Assembly (NCBI GenBank): GCA_003049485.1
Contig: PYST01000199.1
Coordinates: 1 to 64,000 of the forward strand
Direction: 5' to 3'
DNA length: 64,000 nucleotides
From: Ophioceras dolichostomum
Taxonomy: Eukaryota; Ascomycota; Sordariomycetes; Magnaporthales; Ophioceraceae
Part shown: positions 9,401 to 21,207 of the stretch, piece by piece
Layout: the number at the start of each line of letters is the position of its first letter
How positions within the stretch are numbered: the stretch's first letter is position 1
Notes under the pieces: generated by a model
Told to the model about the DNA's origin: nothing
Database searches by the model: none
The model's input: the letters and a program-made list of their open reading frames with translations, nothing else
Program-made: the position numbers and the translations under genes

Positions 9401-10302
9401 GAGTGTTCACACGTCGGAGGAGATTCTCCGCCCAGTTCTCGACGGTCATGGAACTGGCCCTGTCCGTCAGGTCCGAGTCGTACCCGAACGTCATGATGCG
9501 ACTCTGATGGAAGGGAGAGGGTTGGCCATTGGGAGGTCCTGGCAGTGGCAGATGATCTCTCGCCCACATCTTGTTATTCCTGGCGGTCTAGGTATCTATG
9601 GCGTTTCCTCCTAGCCCATGGACCAGGCAAATACTAAAAAGGAAACGTCAATACTGATTCGTAATGTGATGCGGTTAGGGACAGGGAGTCAGTCGACTTA
9701 CTCCACTTGTGGCTGATCATGTGCATAGAGCACGGTGATACCACCGAAGTTATCTGACAAGCTCCAGGCTTTCCAACTCGCAGGATCCCTCTCATGCCGC
9801 TTCATGGCATCCTTTTTGCCCTTCTCTAATCGAAAAGCAATGGTGCCAACATAGCGGTCGCCCTGCTTGGCAAACGTCGCCCCCGCACACTCGCTCGACT
9901 CTGTAAGCAAGACGGCAGTGTAGTGCGCAGGCTCGGGCTCCGAGACGCGTCCGCCGGCAGCCACACCGTGGACACCTTGTTGTTCGCCTTCTGCAACGGC
10001 GCCATCGTTTAGGGCTTGCAACGGCTGTACCACTGGGGCAGCGTCCGGGCTGGGTGCAGACCTCCTGAAGGATCGAAAAAGCCCCCCATGCTTCTTCTTC
10101 TTCTTCTCCTCCTTCTTCCCCTCTTTCTCGAGCAAGAGTTGGCTGATAAACTCTTGGTACTCTTTGCGTGTCTTACCCGCGGGAATGTCGACCTTGACCG
10201 ATATTTCGCTCTTGAAGCCCATAGCCTGAAGACACTCGATCCGCTGGGTCGTCTGGGGTGCGGGGTCGTGAAGCGGGGTCGGGAAAACTTGAACATACTG
10301 AC

Positions 10303-10745
10303 TTAGAAAAGTAAAAGGGGGAACCCTGCCGTTTTATCGACTCCTTAACATTGGGGGCGAGGCGTCTGATTCGACATCAGACCCTGTACTATGGGATGAG
10401 TGCGATATTATCAATGGCTGCCATGGGGCGCATCCTCTCCCTCGGATTGGATGAGAAGACGGCAGAGGGTAACAACTCAGTGTCGGGCGCTTCTCAGCAC
10501 AGCGCTTCCTAGCGAGATATTGGTTGGCATGTCCCCCGACAACTGACAGGGGACCTACCTATGCTGATACCTCGGTAAGCACCTCGGCAGGCACCTTTGT
10601 TGAGGGCACGATTGATACCGCAGAGCAGAGTTGAAATTGATCGCTGTATGTTTCGCTGGAGGGAGGGCCTATGTAAGGTACAAGGCTATGTATCGTACAG
10701 GTAAGTCTCCTGCCGTGCAGGCATTATCTATCCTCTTGCAGTCCT
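10303..10745. other. Intergenic, no gene seen
   Basis: Promoter space for the NLR relic on the left and the 3' flank of the DUF3433 gene on the right. It contains a short run of ACCTACC/ACCTCGG-type repeats near 10553-10595. An upstream small first exon for the NLR could lie here but could not be defined. Confidence 0.5.
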
Positions 10746-13700
10746 TTACCCCCCAACACCAAACGCCTTTTCCTCTTCTTGCTCCTCAAAGTCGACCCCA
10801 TAGCAAAGCGGCCTCTTCTCCTCGTCAACCCCTTCGCCCTGCCAGTCACCAACACCGCGGCGGCCATCATCCCACCTCCTTATCCTATACGTTCCTCCTA
10901 TGCTAGCTAGCGCATTATGGACCGCCTCCGCATCATCAGCCAGCAACAACCTCCATAGTTCCTCCTCAATACCACCGCCGTCATCGCCATGACCTTCACG
11001 CGGTCCCCCTTTCCATTCCCTACCCCCACCGCCCCCGTTACTCCTGCTTCCATCTCCACCAACCCCCTGCCGATGCTGTTGTTGCTGTTGCTGCTGATGC
11101 TGATGCTGTGGCTGCTGCCGCCTCGTCAACTCAGCCCCGAGCTCATCACAAACCTCCCCATCAGCAAGGTACGCCATCGCACCCGCGATCGAGTGCGGAT
11201 TGTGCGGCAGCACGTCCTTCCTCCCCTTCGTGCCCATGACCGCCAGCAGCCCACACGCCAGTGTCGCGGCCAGCAAAGCCTGCAGCACCGTCTTCAGCAC
11301 GCGCTGCTGGCGGACCCTCATGCGCTGCACGACCTCCACGCCCTGGAACACCTGCGCGCACTCTGCTTTTGTCGCTGCTGTTTCCGTCCCCGTCCCCGTC
11401 CCAGTACCGCCGCCACCACCACACGTCCTCCTCCCCCCAGTATGGATAGCAGGCACGACCAGCCGTCGATACGTAGCCTGCACAGCGCCCAACAGCCGCT
11501 CCCGCCCTTCGACACCCCTCAGACTTGCTGCATACGCCTCCCTCGTCGTCCCTGCGTCGCCGCCCGCGTGCTTCCCATACAGAAGCGTCTGGAAGAAGAT
11601 GTCGTATATGTCGTCCGTGTTGTTGTAGGAGAATTCCCGAGAGCGCGTGTGCATCAGCACAGTGATGAAATACCAGTTGAAGAGGTATTCCAGTCCGGCA
11701 TTGGCGGGATTTGTGGTGTTGGCGTGGTCTGGGTCCGGGAGGAGAGTGACCACCGCAGGTGATGATTCGTCCACGATGACGGGTGGACGGGACGCGTCGA
11801 CTGTTCCCAGTATGGAGTCGGTGAAGGTCACGTCGGCGGTCAGCTGCTGGATCTGCTGGCCGCATTGGAGGACGGTGATGTCGTCGAGGTTGGTGGTCGC
11901 CGTTGGTGCCGATTTTGCCGAGGTGGTTGTGGAGGGGTTGACTTTGACGAAGCCGCGCATGCTTTGCGATGTAGTGGTGGAGCTGGATGCGGTGCTGGTT
12001 AAGTTGCCGCTGCGAGTGCTGTTTCTCGCGAGAGTGGCAGTAGCCGTCGCGCTGCTGATGCTGTTGCTGCTGCTGCTGCTTCGACCAGCAGCAGACGAAG
12101 ATGGGATAGGGATGTCGCACTTCGCCGACCCGTAGATGAACACCAGAGGCGAGCACTCCGAGATGGTCTGATTCACACCCATCCATGAATTCTGCATGTC
12201 CCCCGCATTGGTGTAGAAGTAGTCCTTCCCGAACGGCCTGCCGAACTTCTCTTTGAACAGAACGGTCCCGTGCTCGTCCGTGGTATTGTCCGGATCGTGC
12301 ACCGGCACGAACGGCCTTGCATACTCCCGTTTACCCCGTACGCATCTCGGCACCGCGTAGTCGAGCGTGCGTCGGCTGCAGTCGAAGTCCATCAGGTCCT
12401 TGGGCAGCACGACACAGTCCAGGTTGGGCCTCAGCACCGGCAGGCGGACGGTAACCGGGCCCCGTGGCCGCTGGGCCTCATCCTGGCCGGCGACAGAGGA
12501 CCCATTGAGCGTGAGTAGCCTCTCCTTCTCCACAACCGGAATGACCAGCCCATCAAACGTATTCCGCACGTACGGCACTCCCTCCTTCTCCAACAGACTC
12601 ATAATAATCGGCGCGTCCGCCCCCGTCACGCTGGGCCTGGCCATGCTGGAGTGTGGATCCTGCCTGAAGAACGACAGATCGAAATAATCCCCCCTGCTAA
12701 GCGCCACGTCCTCGGTGCCAGGGATCGTCACAACCGCAAAAAGGCCCGACGCAGCCACTGCCAGCACGCTCGCCGTCAGCGCGGCGACTTTGCTCGCTAC
12801 CACGGCCCAAAGTCTCCACCTCCCGGCCCAGAACACGCATAGCGGCGTGACCATGCTTAATAAATTCCTCCCTAGCACCTCCGGTTTAACTCCTCCACTC
12901 CCACTCTTCCTCGTCAGCTCGCTCCACGGCGCAAACGTAGTCACTCCCGAGTCGAGCGTGGCCATCAGCGCCGCCAGGCTGACCATCACAGCGGCCGGCG
13001 CGAACCTCGACAGCAGCTGCACGGCCTCGACGCTCGTCGACGAAACTTCGACGAACCCGTCGTTCGCGTCTGACCGCACTTGTAGCACCTCCAGCACGGC
13101 GATCAGGCCCGCTAGCACGGTAAAGTGTAGCACCAGACACCACGTCTGCAGCGGCAGCGGTGTCCAGCACCGCGTCGGCGCCGCCACAGCCTGAGCGGCC
13201 CGAGCCCGAGCGGACGCCGCGCTTCTTTTCCCCGCGGACGAGCTGGACGCTGTTAGCTCCGACAAGCCTGTGCGGCTGCGTGTCTGGGTCTGGATGAAGG
13301 TCTTGCCCGTGCCCGTGCGGACCATTCCACTGTGGTTGTTGTTACCCCCCGGATGGTATTGATGGTGGTGGTATCTGGCCTCCAGCACGGCCCTGAGCTG
13401 CTCCTTATCCAGCCCGCCGGTGCGCCGCAGCAGGCCCCTGAGATACGGGGCGCGGGAGAGCACGGCGGCAGTAGAGCCCAGGCTCCAGGGTTCCGGGCCG
13501 AAGAAGTCTGGCTTCCTGAGGGGGATCATGGCGCCGCTCAGCACAGCAAGCAGGGCGAGCAAGGCGACCATCGGCCAGACGATCGCGTCGCTGACGAAGA
13601 GGCGCTCGGCGGGGTACGTGGCCACGCCGAGGACGGTCATCTGAGACGCAGTCGAGGCACCACCTGTCCCTGTCACCAGCCCACCTGTCGTCGACGAAGT

Positions 13701-15943
13701 ATTATTGACAGCAGTCGCATTTCCTCCTCCATAGATGTCCTCCTGGCTCCCTCCCCGCAGGAACAGCTGGTGCACCAGCCCAGACATGGACGCCTTGAAC
13801 GCCTTCACCGCCGCGTCCTTCATCGTGTCGGCCCTCAGCAGTGCCTCCTCGCTGCCGCTACCGCCGCCGCCGCCGTTGGCGTAGTTGACCATCAGCGTAA
13901 AAACAGAGGAGTAGCCCAGCTCCGTCATGATGGCTAGCGAGGTCGTGACGCAGAAGTAGCCGTACAGCATGTCGAACTTGCCTCCGCCCGCTGCCGTGTT
14001 GGGCTTCTGCTCTCCACTGGCAGCAGCAGCAACAAAAGGCTCGCCGACGGCCAGACTGGACGGCGTTGCGTCGCTCTCCGGTGATGATGATGATGACGGT
14101 GATGACGATGATGATGATGATGCGTTAGAGAAAGAGGCGGTCACGTTAACGCTCATCATGCGAAATCCCGGCACGCACGCCAGTACTGTCAGGCTCTCGA
14201 CCGTAAACGTGTCCGGGAAGACCGTCAGGCCGTCCGGCGTCGTGGCGTTCTTCTGCGGACCAATGATGCGGGGGATAGTCGTGTTTTCCACGGAGTGGGT
14301 GACTTTTGCTCCTGCCAGCACGAAGCCGTCGTAGAGGATTCCGGGTACGATCGAGTCGGCGAACATGTCGATGCGGTCGACGAGCCCGCAGGCGAAAAAG
14401 GCGCTGCGGAAGACGACCCTGCTCGCGCCATGGGCGAGGTCGTCGCCGATGGGGATGTCGAGGGCCCGCCAGCGCGGGCAGGGTGAGGAGGATGCGTCGG
14501 ACTGAATGTCGACCCAGACGCGGTAGCCCCGGTGGTCGGAGTCGTTGGCGGACGCGCGGAGGGAGCGGCAGGTTAGGGAGGGGACGAAGGCGGGGACTGT
14601 GGCTGTTAGTGATGTGGAGGGGGGTAGAGACTCGGTCAAGCTGCTGCCGCCACTGCTGCTACTGCTGCTGCTGGTGAAAAGAGGAGAGTTCGGGCTGTAG
14701 AAGGGCGCAAAGGCAAACTCGGTCGTCCGGCCGTATGGAAGGGCCAGGTTCTGCGTCTGGTTGGCGTATAGGCTGTAGAGATGGTCCTGTACCGAGTTGG
14801 GCGGGTACTGGAAGTTGTCTCTCAGGAAACTGTACAGCGAGCCGTTGTTGAGCAGCAGGCTGTCGAATCGCGTTGCTGGAAGAGGTACGTCGACTTGCTG
14901 GACGGTGATGGGTCTGAGGATGAGCAAACTGGTTGAGAGTGCCACCTAGATCCCGGACCGTGTTGAAGCATCGCCAGAAATAACCTGTTAGTCATGTAGG
15001 TACTCTCCAGCACAGCCAGAAGATTTGATCCTTCTCTCTTCATCTATCCAGTCCAGTCCAGTTCAGGTCCAGCAGCCCAAAAACTCACCAGAATCTGTAT
15101 CAAGATCTTGCTCCCCGTCGCAATGAAAATCGGCCACTGCCCCCTCTTTGCCGATCTGTACAGCACCTGGTGCACAACAGGACTCATGTACTCCTCCAAC
15201 AGAGCATCCACAATATTCCGTCCGTCACCACCATCCTCCCCCCTCAACCTCCTCCACGGCCCCGCCATCTTAGCATGGACGTCAACCTGCCTCCACCCAC
15301 CCGCGATCAGCACCAGAAACGCCGTGGGTCCAAATGTCCATAGGAACCCGAACCTGCTCACGCCCTCCGACACCGTAAACCCTTCCCGCAAGACAGACTG
15401 CCATCTCAGCAACACCAGACCCAAGCAGCACGCCAGAAACGTCAACGCGAAAGCGAATAACGACCGACGACGCAGCCAGATAGGCGTCCACACCGGCGCG
15501 TCGGCGAGCAGACGAGAGAGCTCCCGCCGCTCGTCCGCAACGACCTCGCGGTGCTCGGCGGCGAAGAAGACGGATGACAGATCGACGCTGTCGTAGCTTG
15601 CTGCTGAGGTGGAGAGGACGTAGGGATGGCAGCCACGAGGGCCATGAGTGCCGTGGGGCCCGGAAGGGTAAGAGGGAGAGGAGAGACCTAGGCCGTCGTG
15701 GGCGTAGTAGTGCGTGTGGGTGTAGCCCGCCCATAGGCCGAGAGACTCGCCTGCGAGGCTGGAGAGGTCGGCGTTGGGGGTGATGAAGCCATCGTCGGGG
15801 GGTGCTGCTGCTGATGCTTCCGTTGTTTGCTGCTGTGTGTTTGTGGTCGGGTTTGGGTAGAAGTTGCTGCAACAGTGGCAGTTGTCGGGATGTGGTGGTG
15901 ACGGTAATGGTAATGGTAGCGGTGATGATGTGGGATGATGCAT
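10746..15943 (-). CDS. DUF3433-type multi-pass membrane protein
   Basis: Two exons, 15943-15089 and 14945-10746, joined by a 143-nt GTGAGT...TAG intron at phase 0, give 1,684 aa. Exon 1 carries one repeat of the fungal DUF3433 signature: APVWTPIWLRRRSLFAF followed by a membrane helix, a second helix, QVDVHAKMAGPW, then LLEEYMSPVVHQVLYRSAKR. Exon 2 has the second copy: FGPEPWSLGS, LQTWCLVLHF, FAPWSEL, then a run of hydrophobic segments, plus a long extracellular-looking loop with many NxS/T sites between membrane helices. Low-complexity Ser, Asp-codon and Gln runs (14083-14120, 11070-11110) are translated. Members are found in filamentous ascomycetes and their function is unknown; a plasma-membrane location is inferred. 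The start is the first in-frame ATG; an ATG at 16004 lies in another frame and would need an extra intron. Confidence 0.85.
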
Positions 15944-17227
15944 AGTTGCTGATGATGATTGAGGAAGCCGTCACCGGGCCTGTCTGTCCGTCGAGACGTG
16001 ACATGAAGTCACACCAGCGATCCGTAAATGGGTCACCAAAAAGAGTGCGACCGGCCGGGCAACCACTTTATTCAAGATCCTCCAAAATTTCAAGCTAACA
16101 ACGGTGCGCGCCGCCCGGGACCGGGATGTCGATCTCCTCTTATTGATCGACCTGTCACCACAATATCATCATCGTGACGGGAAACAAAACCAACAGACGA
16201 CCCCCAAAAAACTCGAGCATATGCAAAGGCCCTCGCTTTCCCTCCACGTTATTCCCCATCTATCCATCCATCCCTCCGCTCCGGGCCGCCTAGGCACCTT
16301 AGAGTGCCGCCGCCCCAAATCTCCATGCTGTCTTTATTTCCATAAGGTCGGGTCTTCAAAAGCGGCCACCTGCTTTCCCAAGCTCGCCCGCTCGCATCAT
16401 CCATCTCTCTCCCGAAAAGCTTCCCTTTCTACCATTCGCAAAAATCTTCAGCCCCAAAAACAACTCTGTTTATATCCCGCCCAGCACGGCGCGGCGTCTG
16501 TCCGGGTGGCGCCGATCACTTCCAATTGGCTTGCGCTAGACGACCTCCAAAGTTTCCACTGCATTCAGGCGGCACAGCTACCCTCCTGCTCGTCTCTCGA
16601 ACCCTAAACAGCGACTTCCCGCTGTGCATGCATGCTGCGTCTGGTACCATTGCATACCTGTAGCTGCTGTATCTACAAATGCCGACCTGCCGGGTCCCGG
16701 TGAAGAAGCTGACCGCAGATCCATCCAGTTGATTCTGGCCCCCAATACGTTTCATCGAAGAAACCTCCGCCCCCCGATATCTTAGGCACAGGCACAACGC
16801 CACACGCGGTCCAGCGACGGAGTTTCCAGGCACCAACGGACTCCAATCTGGGGGAAGGAGGACTGCGGTTTTCCGTGCTTCCCGTGTGGCTGAGGGGCGG
16901 TCAAAAAGCCTCGCTGAAGACGGCACAGGCGGCTGATCATCACATCACACATAAACGACTCCAATGCCGGGCCAGTCTGCGCGTACACATCTGTTTACCA
17001 GGAGTCGAGAAAGATGAAAGAAACGAAAAAAGTAGGTACCTAGGTTTTGCGTGTCCATACGTGTACAAATACAAAAAACGATATATACCAGATATAAATA
17101 GTTACAGATAGAAGTGAAGTTTTCTCTCACGCACACATAACTTAGGACCGTTTATTACCCCTCGTCAAGTGCAAGGTAGCCGATTCCGACGTTTTCCTCC
17201 TAGATTCCATTTACGATCACTTTCTTT
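15944..17227. other. Intergenic, no convincing gene
   Basis: Between two minus-strand genes. The longest frame (16104-16607, plus strand) has a biased, non-protein-like composition. A GTAGGTACCTAGG repeat lies near 17032-17045. The left part should hold the DUF3433 promoter. Confidence 0.55.
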
Positions 17228-18358
17228 TTACAGGAAAGCACGAGCATGACGACGCGCCTTCGCGCTCGTGGAGCCGCCGCTGCTGCCGACCTCCTGCAGC
17301 CAAGCGATGAAGGTCTCGAGAGTGAAGGTTTCGGGCAGGGTGGTGCCCGAGCCCGAGCCCGAGCCCGAACCGGAGCCAGAACCGCTGGTGGCGGCGGGCT
17401 GCGACGCGGCAGTGGTGGAGGTGGCGCCCTGGCTCTTGGGCGGGGTAGAAGAGGTCGGCCGGCCGCCGCCGCCGCGGGTGGTAGTGGGGGCGGCCGCCTT
17501 GGTTGATGTAGCGACCTTGGTGGAGGAAGCAGCGGGGGCGGGGCTGGAGGAGCCTGAGCCGGATCCCGATCCCGAGCCTGAACCGGAGCCAGAGCCAGAG
17601 CCGGAACCAGTTGCGTACAGCGTCGGGCCGGGGATCTCGTAGCTGGTCAAGGTGGTGTACGGATTGAAGAGGATGCCGGCGTCGGTGGCGCTGTACAGCT
17701 CCGTGGCCAGGACGCCCGCTGGGTTATCTGTGCCGGACCCCGTGACGGCGATGTTGAGGCACTGGGGGTAGTTCTGAGCGCCATTCTGGGAGCCTGCGCC
17801 GTGCATGGCGATGATCTCGTGGCGGAACACGTAGTTCCCCGCCGCCAGCGTGGAGGGCACGGTCGTCGTCCACGTGTTGTTGTTGTTGATCAGGTCCGTA
17901 GCCGCCCACGTCTGCGTGGTGAGGTCGATCCCGGCCTCGTCGATCTTGACCCACGAGAGCGCAGCCGGGTCGGCCGATGAGCAGTCTGCGGAGCACTTGG
18001 CCACGTAGGTGAAGACGGGCCCGATGTGCGACTCGGGCCAGTCGGACCAGTGAAACGAGACGGTGGAGCCCGCCGCGACGGTCGCGGTGAGGGCCGCGGG
18101 CGCGGAGTTCTTATGGCAGGCGATGTTGGTCGTCTGGTAGCCCGTGCCGTCGACGAAGCCGTTGTCCAGGTTCTCGGCGTACCAGCCGATCGAGGCCGGG
18201 AGCTTGCCGGTGTTGACCTTGGTGTAGTAGTCCTGCAGCAGGTAGCCGCGCTGGTACTGGCCATTGATGGTCACGCCGTAGACTACGCCGTGGGCGAGCG
18301 CCGTGGAGGCGAAAACGCCGACTAGGGCGGCGGCCTTGGTGTTGATGAAGCGGGACAT
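17228..18358 (-). CDS. AA9 lytic polysaccharide monooxygenase (secreted)
   Basis: A single-exon 376-aa protein. Residues 1-22 form a signal peptide ending in ALA, so the mature protein begins at His23, the N-terminal ligand of the copper histidine brace. The second brace His is His111 (WPESHIGPVFTY), and the axial Tyr is Tyr197 in QNYPQC, with Gln195 nearby. Cys81 and Cys200 form the usual disulfide. FRHEIIAMHGAG is the family's conserved block. The enzyme oxidatively cleaves cellulose or related beta-glucans outside the cell, with an electron donor. After the catalytic domain (to about residue 245) come two Gly-Ser repeat linkers around a Ser/Thr/Pro-rich stretch, then a short C-terminal module (TFTLETFIAWLQEVG) ending in basic residues. 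There is no CBM1. The upstream 400 bp would hold its promoter. Confidence 0.95.
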   Translation of the reverse strand: MSRFINTKAAALVGVFASTALAHGVVYGVTINGQYQRGYLLQDYYTKVNTGKLPASIGWYAENLDNGFVDGTGYQTTNIACHKNSAPAALTATVAAGSTVSFHWSDWPESHIGPVFTYVAKCSADCSSADPAALSWVKIDEAGIDLTTQTWAATDLINNNNTWTTTVPSTLAAGNYVFRHEIIAMHGAGSQNGAQNYPQCLNIAVTGSGTDNPAGVLATELYSATDAGILFNPYTTLTSYEIPGPTLYATGSGSGSGSGSGSGSGSGSGSSSPAPAASSTKVATSTKAAAPTTTRGGGGRPTSSTPPKSQGATSTTAASQPAATSGSGSGSGSGSGSGTTLPETFTLETFIAWLQEVGSSGGSTSAKARRHARAFL

Positions 18359-21207
18359 GTTGGTGGTGATGATGATGATGAAGTGTTGTGACGTGATGTG
18401 TGGGAATAGATATTTCTTGGGGAAGATCCCCGAATATCTCTGATAATAGGTGTCGACAAGAAGAAAAACGAATGGAGGGTTTGGTTCCTTACGAAGGGAC
18501 TCGGGAAGAGAGTTGTTTGTGAGAGAAACGACTAAGCTTTGTGTGCTTGTGAGAGTGGTTTAAAAGAGTGCCAAGGTTTCACACGGTGAAGGTGACCTGA
18601 AGTGAAGTTGTCAAGAAAGAGTGGGAAAAAAGAATGGACGTTAAGAAACCAAAAGAGAACGTTGTGCGACCTGCTAGAGTGCTGAGGAGAGAGGAGAAGG
18701 AAAACACACGAGATCTCTCTGTGTGGGAGGGACAGAGATATTTATCGTGAACTCGGCATTCTGTCGAACTCGCCTTGCTTGGACCCGCCTCATACCTCGC
18801 TTCTCTCCTCTCGCTCACTATTCTGTGAACCCCTCATCTCGCCCACTCTACCCGAGATCCTACCCCCCAGCAACAAAAGATCTTTTTTTATGTTGTTTTT
18901 TTGTGGCGAGATTGGATCTGTGGATCACCAAATCGTTCGTCACGAACTCATGACTTTACTGTCCTGCTCAATGCCTCAAACACAATGGACGCTCCCTGCG
19001 TTGAGTGGGGAGGGCAGCGAGCCTATGGGAGAATTTGCTGTGCTTGCTGGCCTTCAAATTCGCCTTGGCAGGGGAAAAGTTGATGACGAACGAGCGCCCC
19101 ACGACGAGCCCCTGACGCTGGAACGTGGATCGTCCCTTGGATCGCCATATGATTGCCCGCCAGGATAATATCTCGACCACACTGGTGGAAGAGATTCGCG
19201 ACAGGGATGCAGCCGCCGCCGCGGCGCTCTCGCCAGGACTTCGCCTTGGAAATTTCCATGAGGCACGTGGAGAACTTCTGTCTTTTCGGAGAAGTGCGGC
19301 TCCCCAGAGGACCCCAGTCCCTCTCTACCTGGGACAGGAGATGTGCACCTGCCAGTCCCATGAAATCCCACGTTAGCGCCGCTCGATGAAACGCCACAGG
19401 CTTACCGACGTCGAACGACCCTCTGAAGAGCCCGCCCCTGGAAGCCTCTCCGAGTCCCTTCTAATTTATTTTCTCAGCACGGCACGCAACTTCTCGTGCC
19501 ATTTGATGCCATGTCGTGAGCATCCATCCGCAACAGCCGCTGAGAGAGCAACGGGGAAAGATTCTGGCCCAGTCGCTTGTCGTCGTGGAGCATCGTGGAG
19601 GGGCCAAGCGCGAGCGACAAAGAGCTTTTAGAAAATCTTCTTTCTTCTTTCTTCTTGCCATCCTGGGTCTGTGCCTCCCCCGAGATTCCTTGGCACAGCG
19701 ACTCCTCCTGATTTCTTCGCCTGCTTTTCCTAGGTAGGACCCAGGTATCCGAGCCCAAGCTTTGTGCGAAGTTAGGTAGTTGATGAAAGGTTTGGACGAC
19801 TCTCAAAGCGTTTATCCGACCTCGGTCTTCATGGGTTGATGATGGGCAATGCCATCAATGTCCCCAACAGCATTGAACTACACACGGGTTTCTCCGTCCA
19901 GTATCACCCGTGCACACCCGCCATGGAGAATTGAGACCGAAGAACCTGGCCGCAAATCTCCTTTTCCCTTCTTGGTTGTCGCACATTTATGGGCGGACGA
20001 GCGGGCTGCGTGGCGGCCACAAGTCCAGCCAAGGATCCTCACAGGGGTCGTCGGATAGACGGGCAAGTGGTGCCGCTTGGATCGGTCCACGCCTCCACGG
20101 TCCACCTGAGACGTTGACAAGCAACGTTTGTGGAGAACATCACGCTCCTTGTTCATCATCATTATCGATGGAACCTCGACGAACTTCTCGAAGAAGAAAG
20201 TCACTCGGCTGAGACCGGCCCAGAAAGGACTCAACTCTCGGATCGATGTTGGTTAGGCAAGAGAAGTTATATAAGTGCCAGAACACCCTTGTTCCTCATG
20301 AAGAGAACATACAGCTCCATGGCTAGGCTCGGAATTGTGTGTCTCTGCCCAGTATCCTTGCCGAGATGACAGATGAAACCGAAACTTCGACGCGCAAACA
20401 TTCCTCATCAGTGTGCATATGTAGGGTAATCAACTGCTCGGACGGGTTCTCTTGTAGTCTCTCCGTCCGGCCGTAGTCTCTTATTTCTGCCACACAGGAC
20501 CTGCGTGATGTCGCGCGGTTTCTTTGCCCAGTTTCCGACTGGACTCTGGCCATCTCTACCAGGGAGAGAGCACATAAGAGTGATATGTACTGGGGTGGCG
20601 GTTTCGTAATGTAGAGCTCCGAGGTAGTTGTCGAACCAGTACGACCGCGGGGCAGTCCCGTGCCAATAGGGGCTCACAGGGCCAGGCACGAAGCTTAGGG
20701 GTATGCAACGGCCCAGACTGGGCAACACCTCTTAGCAGCATCACCATTTCACACTTGTTTTCCACTATCGCAAAGCACAAAGGTCCCGCCCAAAGCTAAA
20801 ATTTTCGAGCGAATGAAGCTGTAAGCAAAAGGGGGACCTCCGTATCTACGTACTCACAGCCTCCAGGTATAATTGCCACTGCCACTCTGCGCCAGGACAA
20901 GAGGCCGCAACACTGTCTTGGAACTAAGATTCCGGGCCGGCCTAAGCGGGCCACACGCGGCCAACCTCCTCACTGATGCCCAAGTTAGTAGGGCCGAGTA
21001 GGGTGCTTGTGTAGATCGGGCCCCGAATGGGGGACGCCACCCTGTCCGACCATAGACTCTTCCCTCATTTCTCTTATTTCCCTTGTTTCGGCCGTTATTC
21101 ATGATAGTTTGCCTCAATATGTAATATCTTGATTTGAATACCTCGAGAAATTGGCTCTACTGTGATCAATGACAAGCTATGCTTACTTTCCCAGCTGAAT
21201 TATCCCC
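18359..21207. other. Intergenic, no convincing gene
   Basis: About 2.8 kb. The first 500 bp are presumably the LPMO promoter and 5' UTR. Elsewhere only short frames on both strands occur, none with domain-like composition. I saw no repeat structure. Confidence 0.5.

Larger units (their letters stand above)
5936..10302 (-). pseudogene. NLR-type NB-ARC/TPR protein with alpha/beta-hydrolase domain, degraded
   Basis: A fungal STAND/NLR. Exons inferred from phase: about 10222-9702, 9633-9384, 9316-9257, 9181-8888, 8805-8624, then 8560 onward. The N-terminal part is Lys-rich (KKEEKKKKK) and continues open upstream of the ATG at 10222 to an acceptor-like CAG at 10303. An alpha/beta-hydrolase (lipase/SesB-like) domain follows, with the oxyanion VHGLGGNAIDT motif, nucleophile elbow CHSLGG, and FLATPHLGSD. 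The NB-ARC domain has P-loop GLGGVGKT, Walker B LLIIDNADD, TLFTTRS, GLPL-like LAHLPLAIA and MHD-like FDMHSLVH. TPR repeats complete it. Lesions: TAG at 9590-9588 where the hydrolase motif expects Trp; TAG at 8316-8314 just after the P-loop region, where Tyr is expected; a 4-bp loss near 7070-7090 leading to a stop at 6952, compensated by one extra T near 6831-6838; and LTRs in the array. In life, such proteins trigger non-self (heterokaryon or xenorecognition) responses. This copy looks dead unless some lesions are assembly errors. Confidence 0.85.

Noticed and set aside
15282..16004. 240-codon minus frame starting with ATG at 16004
   Set aside because: Out of frame with the DUF3433 exon and dominated by low-complexity shadow sequence. 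A short upstream first exon remains possible but cannot be fixed.
16104..16607. 167-codon plus-strand frame
   Set aside because: Pyrimidine-rich intergenic DNA gives a Ser/Pro/His/Leu-biased translation; no supporting features.
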